64,000 bases of DNA, from contig JAGPNK010000001.1 of the NCBI GenBank assembly GCA_020746835.1, positions 5,022,001-5,086,000 on the forward strand. The letters are read 5' to 3'. Positions 21,074 through 30,628 of this stretch are shown in pieces. The translations under genes were made by a program, and so were the position numbers. The notes beneath the pieces are model-generated. The model was not told where the DNA came from, did not search any database, and worked only from the letters and a program-made list of their open reading frames with translations. This DNA is from Stachybotrys elegans (lineage: Eukaryota; Ascomycota; Sordariomycetes; Hypocreales; Stachybotryaceae). The stretch's first letter is position 1; each line of letters opens with the position of its first letter.

Positions 21074-23967
21074 GCTTGCATTTGGAAAGACGGTTTCAGC
21101 ATCGCAGCTTTTCGTTACACCGCCAAGCGCATGGTCCGGCGCGAAGAGATGAGCCCGCGGGCATCATTATTCTGCACTTGACTTATATTTAGTCGTTTCA
21201 TGATTCTCGAGAGACTCAGCGTTGCAAAGAAGAGGGAGAACGGAACAGCCTGAGAATACAACTGCATCAACAATGGTGGTGAAGGACTACAAGCTACAGG
21301 TGTTGTGGAGTTGGTCGCAACTGGAATGACGGTGCCGCAGCCGCGAAAAGAACCTGGGTAATATTCCGGTCCAGAATAGATAGGAGTAGTTATTTCCGTG
21401 ACAGATTCCGGTTTGGGTTGAGGGCCGAGCCAGGCCAACGTGCGCTGAGCTTCCCTTGCGGCAGCGCTTGGGAGATGGAGTTTACGTGAGCCAAGATACG
21501 GGACCTGGGAGTAGCTAGGAATTGCCCCGTCGGGCTGAAGCATCCAATATTTATGGCAATAAACAGCGTGGAGCAGGACAGAGACTGCGGAGCGGAGGGC
21601 AGGCAGCGGTCATGATGATCGAGGGCCGTCACCATCGTATGTTCTGCGCCGTACAAGCTGCGTCATGTCCTGGCTGCATACCCTGACGGAAGATCCTGTT
21701 CACGAAGCAACGGAGCGCAGTGCGTCTTTGCGTTGTGTTGCGACGTGCCACATGTGGCTGTAAAAAGAAAGGACGGGTGCGAGTAGAGACGTTTAATGAA
21801 AGGAGGCGAAACACAGCAAGGACAACAGGGGTGAAACTCTTCCCAGGTCCCTTGCTGACGCAGATGCAAACGCAAACGCCGACACTCAGGTCTGGGCTGG
21901 GCTGGGGGAACACGGCCACTGGAATGGGTCCCGACAGAAATGATTCATTGGGACCACACACTCCCCTTGCCACTCTGGATCCTACAGGCTGGCCGTCAGG
22001 CCAAGGCAGTTCCCGTGAGGCAAGTGGCCCAGATCGGACGCTTTGCCGCTTGTGGAGGGTCCGAATCGTCTGACGCCGAAGTGTTTGCAACTCGTTCGGG
22101 TGGTGTAGGAAGATGAGGAAATGGTGTGGTATAAGAGGTAGGGGGAAGGAGCAACGTGTGGCTTCTGGTTGGATGTGGACAGAGGGATCCAAAATGAGGG
22201 GAGGTCCATGTCTGGCCTGTTTATTGATGGTGAGCGGCTGGCACACTTGTCATTGGTAAGCAGGCCGAGCCGTTATCTTCCACCTTGCATATTTGCGTCC
22301 CTACATAGATATTACTACGTAGTGTGGGCTGCAATGTCCAATATTCACGATGCCGGTTTGACCAGGAAGTGCCGGAGACACACGCAACAGCCCTCTCCAC
22401 CAGCATGTCTGCAGACGGAGGGGCGTGACGCGTTTGTGCACACTAAATTACGCAGCAGTATGTAGAAGACGACATGACCCGATGGGATGGGGATGAATGC
22501 TACCGTGAATCATGTTTTAGCTGTCTCTTGTTGGGCGGGTGCGGTGGCAAGTCCACCACCATCGGGCCACATTCAAGAGAATTGCTTCTGATGTGATGTG
22601 ATGGATGGATGTGTGTGTCTGTGGGGGCGCGAGCGGAAGAGGCGCAAGGATTGATTGGACTGGGACGCGGGTGTGTGGTTGAGAGACAAGAGGACGAGAG
22701 CGGGCGTGTGAGGATCGGTTGGGCTGAAGGAGGAGCAAAAGGAATGAGTGGCATGGGAATTCCTGCCCGGGAGTAAAGGCACACAAACAAAACTCTATCC
22801 AACCTCTCCCTCCTCGCACGACGTGAATCTCGAGTCTAGTCGACTCAACAAACGCGATCCGATCCGCATCGCATCGCAGCGAGCGAAACGAAGAGGGCGC
22901 CTCTAGCGGGAGCAAGAGCAAAGCAAACCTCGGAAGATAAGACTCTCTCCTTCTGGCCTGCGGGGAAGGGCGCCTCGCATCATGCACAAGGAGCACCTGC
23001 AGGCGCGGTGCTTCGGCAACGGTTCACACTTGCGCCTGAAGGGGGAGGAGAGGGGTCGAGGACAGAGGAAAAGCGAGGCGAGCTGGTGCCATACATACCT
23101 ATGGGTAGGTGTATTTTTTCTTCTTTTCCTTCTCTCCCTCTGCGTGCGAACAAGATTCGATGTTGCATGTGCCCGCCCACCGAGGGGGTCTCGCATAGCC
23201 CGCTTGTTGGGCAAAGCCTTGCGAGTCCGTACCGGATTTACCATTCATCTGTGTATTTATTTTTGTGAACCTGCCTGATCTGCCCTTCGTTGCTTTTACT
23301 GCCTCGTTCCCTCTGCTCTCCGACATGTCCCCATCGTGGCTGGGCCAGGCCGGGTACACTGACAAGGGGGTGTGGTATTCTCGGGGCTTGGGTGCGCTCT
23401 AGTGCACCAGGGCCCTGAGAAGCGTGGGGAAGAGAGACGAGGACGGGTCAGACGACTCAGGCCGGGACAAGTCGCGCTCTCTCCAAAGTACCATGGGATG
23501 CTTTATTGACCGTGCCCCCGAGGGTCGAGATCTGGGGAAGGAAAATGCCAGAAATACCACTCTTGGGTTTCATGGCTCCATGGGCTCGGAGGCTTTTTTG
23601 GGAGGAGGCGATTGCATCCTCGCCAGCAGGCGGGACGTGAGATGGGCGCTGCAAATCGCCGGAGTTCAGTACTAAGGTTAGCAGGTCGAAGAGAGGGAGA
23701 GAGAGAAAAGGGTGGTGCATGCAGTACCTGGCGGCTTGGCTGGTCCCTGTACCTCGCGTCATGTTTCTTTTCCACTCCCATCGCCAATTACTAAGTAGTG
23801 AGTGGCCCGGCGGCGTTGCCTGGGCACGCACGTCACAGTGAGATTTCGTCGGACAGGGACTTACTTCCTCAGTAATACCTACTAGCCGTCAAACTCTCCG
23901 CTTGGGTATTTGTTTGTTTCTCTCCCAGCCTGTACATACCGCCATGCTCTGAGGCCATGCCTCTGCT

Positions 23968-24065
23968 TATCCCCCCTTTCCCCTTTCCCCCTTCCCCTTT
24001 TCTGTTCTTTTTTCTTTCTTTTTTATTTATTTATTTTCTTCTTCTTTTCTTCTTCTTCTTCCCTT
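23968..24065 (+). repeat. Pyrimidine (C/T) low-complexity tract
   Basis: About 100 nt of C-runs followed by T-rich and CTT repeats, with only scattered purines. It lies about 1.2 kb upstream of the LAMMER kinase ATG. Confidence 0.85.
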
Positions 24066-24355
24066 TGCGTGTCTTGGGCGCAGAACCTCCAAGAGAACCG
24101 GCTGAGGGAGGTCTCTTCCCGGCTCGAGCGTCCCTCCCGGCCGGTCAGTCAGCCAGTCCCAAAACAGGAACTGGCGTGGTGGGCAGGTACCTGTGGCGAC
24201 TTTTGGCCATGTACTCCCCATCTTGGCAGAAAAGGGCACAGGCCAACGCTTTCAGCTGTCCTCTGAGGCAGGTACTTTGCCCATGGCCCAAGCGAGGTAC
24301 CTCGAGTCCGTCATGGCCGCTACCACGCCTCCCATCACCCTTTGGCCGGCCCTTT

Positions 24356-24379
24356 CACACCACACCACACCACACCACG
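24356..24379 (+). repeat. CACAC(CA) tandem repeat
   Basis: About five copies of a five-base CACAC unit in the gene-poor region. Confidence 0.8.
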
Positions 24380-25292
24380 CCTGCGCTGCCAACTTCATTT
24401 TAGTGGCACCAAATCGCCCTGGCTTTCCGTCCCGGGTACATGCCGTGGAGGTACTCGGCCAGCGAATCGCTGCCGCACCAGGACTCGAGGTCGTCGTCGT
24501 TTTATACAGTAGTACGGTACTTGCTTGCCTGCTTTTTGTTTGTGGGATTGGAAGTGATAAGCGGAGAAATGCTCCCAAACTCTGGAGGGTAAAGGCGATG
24601 AGGGAAAGCCTCGCTGTTCCGGCGCCATCAGCATCATCGTCACTATGGTGAACCTGTTCTCCTCCGCTTCAAAAGCCCCCCTCCCCCTGAGTGCTCTTCA
24701 CTCTCTTTCCCTTCTTCTCGCCTCCTTCCATCCCAACGCTGTTGACCTCTGCTTCAGGCTCGTCAGGGCGTCTTCCAGAGTGCTATTTTCTGGCCGTGTT
24801 TCGTCCTGGTCTAAACCTAGCGTGCTGTTGAACCCTGCACGCTTCTCTCTTCCCGAGGTACAAAGCCCCGGGTACCGGTACCTCCACCTCCACCTCCACC
24901 ACTAGGGGGGGTAGCAACCTGCTGGAGTGAGTGAGTGCTGACTGCAAGTGCTGAGTCCCCGTCAGAGCCACTCACGGCCAGCAAGCCAGCAGGGAGGGCC
25001 GCTGAAATCCTGCCAGTGCGTGCTGGTGGGTGTCTGGCAACCTACGGGGGCCCTACGACCGCTCTTTTTCCTGCCGGATCTGACGCCAGCGACCACAACC
25101 ACCAACACACCCACCTCCACCGCCTCGTAAAGGGCTTTTGGAAGCAGTCCCTCGCGGCCTCTCCTCCTTGTCCCGTCTTCCCTTTGCCCTCCCCGACGCC
25201 GACGCTTCCCCCTTGGTCGTAAATGACACGGTTCTTGGAGGACGACCTCGCCCACCACAACTAGACGCGGCCATCCTCACATCTGGTTCGCC

Positions 25293-27698
25293 ATGTCGAC
25301 TCCTACCACGGCCGTCGCTACGCTTCCGCCGTACAATCCGCACCAGCACCACTATCATCCGTCCTACTCGCACACGCACACGCACTCGCACCACCAGCCT
25401 CACCAGTCCGTCTCTTCCAACCCCAACTACCGCTCCGGGGCCTCGGGCTTCATCTTGCCTCCCGCGACGGCCTCGTCGTCGTCCCCGGCCGGTCGTCTGC
25501 TGGGTCCCTACTACCAGTCTGCCGCTGTTGGCTACCCGTCCGCTGCTGATGCCGTCGCCCAATCATCCGTTCCACGTCCCCCTCCTCACGAGCAGCCTCT
25601 CCAAGCAACACACAATGACAGGACCAACTACCACAGCTATGCTGAGGCTACTAGCCAGGACGACGCTTCCAGCACCACCCAGGTGAGCGGAGACGGCTCC
25701 GATCGACACCTGTCCAAGAAACGCCGCCGCTCCCGTGAGCCCGACTGGGACAACTTCTACCGCAACGGACTCCCCAAGGAGATCATCGTGATAGATGACA
25801 CCCCGGAGCCCGAGGCCAATATCAAGCGCAGACTCGCAAATGCCACCAACCCTCCCATCGTCAACGGCCCGACGGCCTCGCAGCCTGCCAAGAAGAGGAG
25901 ACGTGAGGACGAGGCCACTGCCGACCGGCGCTTCGGGTACCACGTACAGTACGTTGGCTCACATGCGAACACACCTCACAACAATACCACCCCCAACGGC
26001 ACCACGGTTTCCAGCAGCGACCGCACCAACTCGACGCGCCACGATACCGCGCCCACCTCGCTCTCCTCTGCCGGCCGTGATGAGGTCCAGGTGCCCCAGA
26101 AGAGGAAACGCACCCGTCAGCAGGTGGCCAACGAAGCCAAGCGTAGGGATGTTGATGGCTTTGGCGATCCCTTCTTCACCTACAAGCCTCCTCCCTACCC
26201 TCCCAAGAAGGCCGCTGATGTCCATGTCCGGGTTGTCCACGACGTGAGTGGCCCATGTACCTTTTTAACTTTATCACTCCCGACTAACTCGTTACAGGAA
26301 AACTATAACCGTAGCGTCAAGGTGGATGACGATGATGGCCACTACATTGTTGTACCCGATGCAGACCTGACTGATAAGTGTAAGTGTCTCATACCTACCG
26401 CGAATGTCCTGAGCAACCTTCTAATCTGTTTCAGACCAAATCGTCAAGCTACTAGGCCAAGGTACATTCGGCAAGGTCGTCCAGGCTCGCGACCGCAAAC
26501 GCAATAAGGCTGTCGCCGTCAAGATCATTCGCTCAGTTCAAAAGTACCGTGATGCATCCAAGATTGAGCTGAGGGTTCTCGCCACCTTGAAGGCCAACGA
26601 TGAGGAGAACAGAAACCGATGCATCCATCTCAGAGATTGCTTCGACTACCGCGGGCACATCTGCATCGTCATGGATCTGCTGGGCCAGAGCGTCTTTGAC
26701 TTCCTCAAGGGCAACGGCTTCGTCCCCTTTCCCAACAGCCAGATCCAGAACTTTGCTCGCCAGCTGCTCACCAGCGTTGCATGTAAGTGGATTTTGACCA
26801 TGATTGCTACGAAGCCATAGCTAACACAATACAGTCCTGCATGATCTGAACCTCATCCACACCGATCTGAAGCCGGAGAACATCCTGCTGTGCGACAACG
26901 CGTACCAGACCTTCACCTATAACCGGAAGATTCCGTCGTCCTCCACCACGATCAACCGGCAAGCGACCCAGAGACGAGTGCTGCTCGATACCGAGATCCA
27001 ACTCATCGATTTTGGCTCTGCCACCTTCCAGGACGAGTATCATTCCTCGGTTGTATCGACTCGCCATTACCGAGCCCCTGAGATCATACTTGGCCTGGGC
27101 TGGTCGTTCCCTTGTGACATTTGGAGTATTGGATGCATCCTGGTCGAGTTTTTTACTGGTGATGCACTCTTCCAGACCCACGACAACTTGGAGCATCTGG
27201 CCATGATGGAGGCGGTCGTCGGGTCTCGCATCGACCCTCATCTTGTCCAGGCTGTCAACAAGATGTCCACAAGAAGCGGCGGAAACCCCGCATCCAAGTT
27301 GGTAACCCTGGAACCATGGATTCAGCAGCGACTAACCTTGAGCAGATACTTCAAGCGTCTCAAGCTCGACTATCCTACCCCGGATACCACTCGTGGCTCC
27401 CGACGATTTGTTAAAGCCATGAAGCACCTGGAGGTATGTCGCACCCCCCAAGCCACCTGACCCCGCTCTGACCAGAGAATAGGACATTATCCCGTCCAGC
27501 AACCAGTTCCTCAGGAATTTCCTCGATCTGCTCAAGAAGATCTTCGTCTACGACCCTGCGCAGCGCATCACGGCCAAGCAGGCTCTGAACCACCCTTGGT
27601 TCAAGGAGATGGCTCACCCTGACGACGGCACAGAGGCTGCCAAGATTCGAAAAGAGAGGCAACGAAGAGACGAGATAACACGCCTTGCCCACCCTTAA
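25293..27698 (+). CDS. lkh1: LAMMER/CLK-family dual-specificity protein kinase
   Basis: Five exons: 25293-26243, 26298-26379, 26435-26782, 26835-27433 and 27483-27698, giving 731 residues. The N-terminal roughly 320 residues are disordered, with a His-rich start and basic KKRRRSRE and [10 protein letters not shown] patches that could be nuclear signals. The kinase domain has GQGTFGKV (glycine loop), AVKIIR (Lys), [11 protein letters not shown] (catalytic loop), [15 protein letters not shown] and the family signature [20 protein letters not shown] kinases phosphorylate SR splicing factors and affect growth, stress response and flocculation in fungi. Intron 1 (54 nt) is stop-free and a multiple of three. 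The upstream 4.2 kb gives room for elaborate control. Confidence 0.94.
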
Positions 27699-28690
27699 CG
27701 AGTTGCAGGAGACGACGGATGACGATATTAATAATGACCAACAAGCATGAATCGAGGAGTTTTATATGGTTTTACGGGATTCCCATTAGCATTACCTTGG
27801 ACGACCTGACAGCAACCGGATTGTCGTTTGTATTTTACGAGACCTGTCGTCTTGTTGACGTTTCCATCTCTTTTCCAAATTATCTGGGTAATTCGACTGG
27901 AACGGGTATTGATGGGTCGCTACGTATTGAAACGAGAACACCAAGAGGCCATTTACATTCTGGCCGGGTGTCGAAAAAGAAATTCACTTTGTTACCACAT
28001 CCGGTGACCCGTGTCACCCATCGAGTGATTTAGGCTCTTTGCTACCTACATGGAACACATACTGACACTGCACACGGCACATTTGTGCACGGGCGACTGC
28101 TTACAAAGAGACCAACGCAAAGAGACAGTCAGTCAGTAGTTGGTGTTAAAGCTGGAGCCCCATCTTCCTACTTCAACATTGAGAACCACCCTTTGTTCGA
28201 TGCGATATAAATACTAATAACCGGGGCCTTCTTTATGCACGCATTTGCGATGCTTTCCAGCTTCTGGGACACTCGAAATGGCGTCTTGTATCAAACGACG
28301 ATCCTGGATGAAAACAATGGACACAACAACACAAATGTGCAGTACCCCGCAGATGAAACTGGTCGCCAAAGGCTTTGACGCAACGTCCTCCGGCACACGG
28401 TGCGACTGTCCTGCGGCTGGGGCGAGTTGAAGAAACCGAACACGACCATGTTCTTTCCTTGATCTGTCGTTTTGCATTCTTCTCCCGTTATTTATGCAAT
28501 TCGTCAAACAAGGAGATCTAATCCGATGCAATTACTACCTGCCATGGATCATCTACCAATTGTTGGTACCGGTTCAGCCTTTGCTGCGTATAAATCAATT
28601 GGTCAATCCGTCGTCGATGAACAACGAAACCCGCGCTAACATTGTCCCGAAACATGAACGCATACCTTTCTATAGCCGGGGGTTTTCAAT
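27699..28690. other. Intergenic, kinase 3' flank and orphan-gene promoter
   Basis: About 990 nt, AT-richer than the flanks. No supportable gene; the ORFs of about 60-105 codons lack any signal. Confidence 0.5.
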
Positions 28691-30262
28691 ATGGCGAACA
28701 GCAATTGCTTTGATCCATACTCATCACCTCGATCTCCATTTCTCCTGCTAGAACGGAAGTCAGGGCTGACCAGTGCCAGTCATGACTATGACCTGCTGCA
28801 CAGCCTCACTTGGTTCCTATACATCGACCTGAAGGATCTAGCAAATGCAAGACCTAGCCAAGAGTGGCTAAAACGCCAGCGGGACGAGGTCCTGTCCCTC
28901 GACCCTGCTCTCCTGCGGCCCTCGCACTTAATTTCCCGGGCCGTCCTGTACCTTGCTGAGCATAGTGTTCGAGGCTTGCCTGACGTTGCTCTTCTGTGCC
29001 GCTCTCATCACCAGCTCAATCCTTGCATGATCCGCATCCTCATGAGGCTTGTGGGTAAAGAATGCACCAGATATGTCGACCGTTATCGCCGAATCAAGGC
29101 TGACCTCAATGTCGCCGTCGCAGACTGGGTGGCTCGTATGGACGCCATCACTCTCACCTGGTATACGAGGCGCGACTTTGAGAGCCGGTATGCCTATAGG
29201 TGCGGGCAGCACCTCTTCTCCTTACCACACGACAGCTGCGAGGCTTGCATGATTTCCATGATAAGCGGCAACCCCGGTGCGTTGATAGACATTCGTGCTG
29301 GTCTAGTCTCCCGGAGGAGACGTGCGGAGACCAAGGGCAAGCAAGTGGGCAGACGATTGATGGGTGTCCTTGACGCTATGTTGAGTCATTACGATCCCGA
29401 AACCGAGGAGTATATACGCGCAGAGAGCGATTGTCTTGCCGGCTGCATTGCTGCGTTATGGAGTCCGGATCCAGATACCGTGCAGAAGAGCGAGGCTCCG
29501 GGAAATCCCCAGGCGGAGCAACTAACCTCGCCGAGGACCTTTACCTCGCCCAGCCCTCAGCAACGGGGTGATCAAATCCACGAACGCGATGACCCGCTTC
29601 CAGATGAGGAACAACCGCGTCGGCCATCCGCCTCCAGTCAAGATGCTACATATCAGGAGCCGGGGTTGCAGAGGGTGCTCTCAGGCAATGATGCAGAGTG
29701 TCGTGTGCAGGACATTGCACATTGGGTGTCTACCCAACTGCCGAATAGCGAGATGTGGTCTCCCATATCGGAGGCGTTTACCATCCCGAGTGCTAAGCCG
29801 GAAGCGCTCAGGATTGTTAAAACCGCAACTCGTGGCACCGCATCCTCTGAAGCCTCTCCAAATACCGTCATCCGAGTTCCTCAGGCGGGCTGTTCGTCCG
29901 CACACGAGGACAGCGCATATTTCTCTGGCCCTGACAGCGTTCCACCCCGGGATGCTCCGCCACCCACCTCAAGCATGGAGGCCCGGGCAGCATCCCTACG
30001 TCCCCATCGCCGCCTCAACTTCAACAAGCCTCTACCCCGAGAGCCTATCATGCCGGAGGTCCATGGGCCCATCATGCGCGATGCGGCCACGTCGCCTATG
30101 ATTTTTGATGTGGCCGAGGAGGATATGCAGAGGACGCAACTGGTGCCCATCTTCTTTAGACCGGAGGAAAGTGTGTCGTCGGGGCCGGTTCGCGGGCAGG
30201 GGAGCGTTGCTAGGAACCTGATACCGCTGCCGGCTTCACGTTTTGAGGGAAGCTGGGTTTGA
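28691..30262 (+). CDS. Unrecognised 523-residue protein
   Basis: Intronless ORF with coding-like composition throughout and alternative frames much poorer. Residues 1-260 look folded and helical, with LLHSLTWFLYIDLKDLA, HLISRAVLYLAEHSV, WVARMDAITLTWYTRRDFESR and a Cys/His cluster (RCGQHLFSLPHDSCEACM) that could bind metal. Residues 270-523 are Pro/Ser/Glu-rich and probably disordered, with RRLNFNKPLPREPIMPE and a short acidic VAEEDMQ patch. No domain recognised, no signal peptide or membrane segment. The ATG at 28691 is the first in frame. Probably a lineage-restricted gene; the function is unknown. Confidence 0.7.
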   Translation: MANSNCFDPYSSPRSPFLLLERKSGLTSASHDYDLLHSLTWFLYIDLKDLANARPSQEWLKRQRDEVLSLDPALLRPSHLISRAVLYLAEHSVRGLPDVALLCRSHHQLNPCMIRILMRLVGKECTRYVDRYRRIKADLNVAVADWVARMDAITLTWYTRRDFESRYAYRCGQHLFSLPHDSCEACMISMISGNPGALIDIRAGLVSRRRRAETKGKQVGRRLMGVLDAMLSHYDPETEEYIRAESDCLAGCIAALWSPDPDTVQKSEAPGNPQAEQLTSPRTFTSPSPQQRGDQIHERDDPLPDEEQPRRPSASSQDATYQEPGLQRVLSGNDAECRVQDIAHWVSTQLPNSEMWSPISEAFTIPSAKPEALRIVKTATRGTASSEASPNTVIRVPQAGCSSAHEDSAYFSGPDSVPPRDAPPPTSSMEARAASLRPHRRLNFNKPLPREPIMPEVHGPIMRDAATSPMIFDVAEEDMQRTQLVPIFFRPEESVSSGPVRGQGSVARNLIPLPASRFEGSWV

Positions 30263-30628
30263 TTCTGGGGTTTGTTTTATTTTCAGTGTTTTTAATTTTT
30301 TACATTTTTTTAATTCAGGAGTTGGGATATGGAGAGTTACGGACGTTCTATGGTCTATGGTCTTGGGTCGGGGTGGGATGGATAGTATTCAGAGAAGTCG
30401 ATACCCATACACTGTTTTGCTTCATTTGCATTAATTCAAAATGTTCCGCGCCAGGCGCTGCCTCCATTTTCGGGGCTATTCTATACGTCTTCCATCTCCC
30501 ATCACAGACTGCTCTGGTGAACAGTGGCCTGCAGTGCAGTGCCGGTTAAGTAATGTCATCATCATTCGACCACAATAATAGTACACTGTATTTATTCATC
30601 CCCCAGTCAACAGACTTGTTGGGGCGAT
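30263..30628. other. Convergent 3' flanks
   Basis: About 365 nt, T-rich, between the unrecognised gene and tRNase Z. It probably holds both polyadenylation regions. Confidence 0.5.

Larger units (their letters stand above)
21074..25292. other. 4.2-kb gene-poor region upstream of LAMMER kinase
   Basis: No open frame here has convincing composition, domains or splice structure. Both strands give only low-complexity or shadow-like ORFs of about 60-205 codons. The DNA shows pyrimidine tracts (23968-24065), CACAC tandem copies near 24356-24379 and C/T-rich leader-like sequence from about 24650 to 25292. The likely content is the sideroflexin 3' UTR and a long promoter and leader of the LAMMER kinase. 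An unrecognised small gene or non-coding RNA cannot be excluded. Confidence 0.5.

Noticed and set aside
21629..22246. 205-codon minus-strand ORF in the gene-poor region
   Set aside because: Low-complexity, His/Pro/Arg-rich, no domain and no plausible introns; likely chance.
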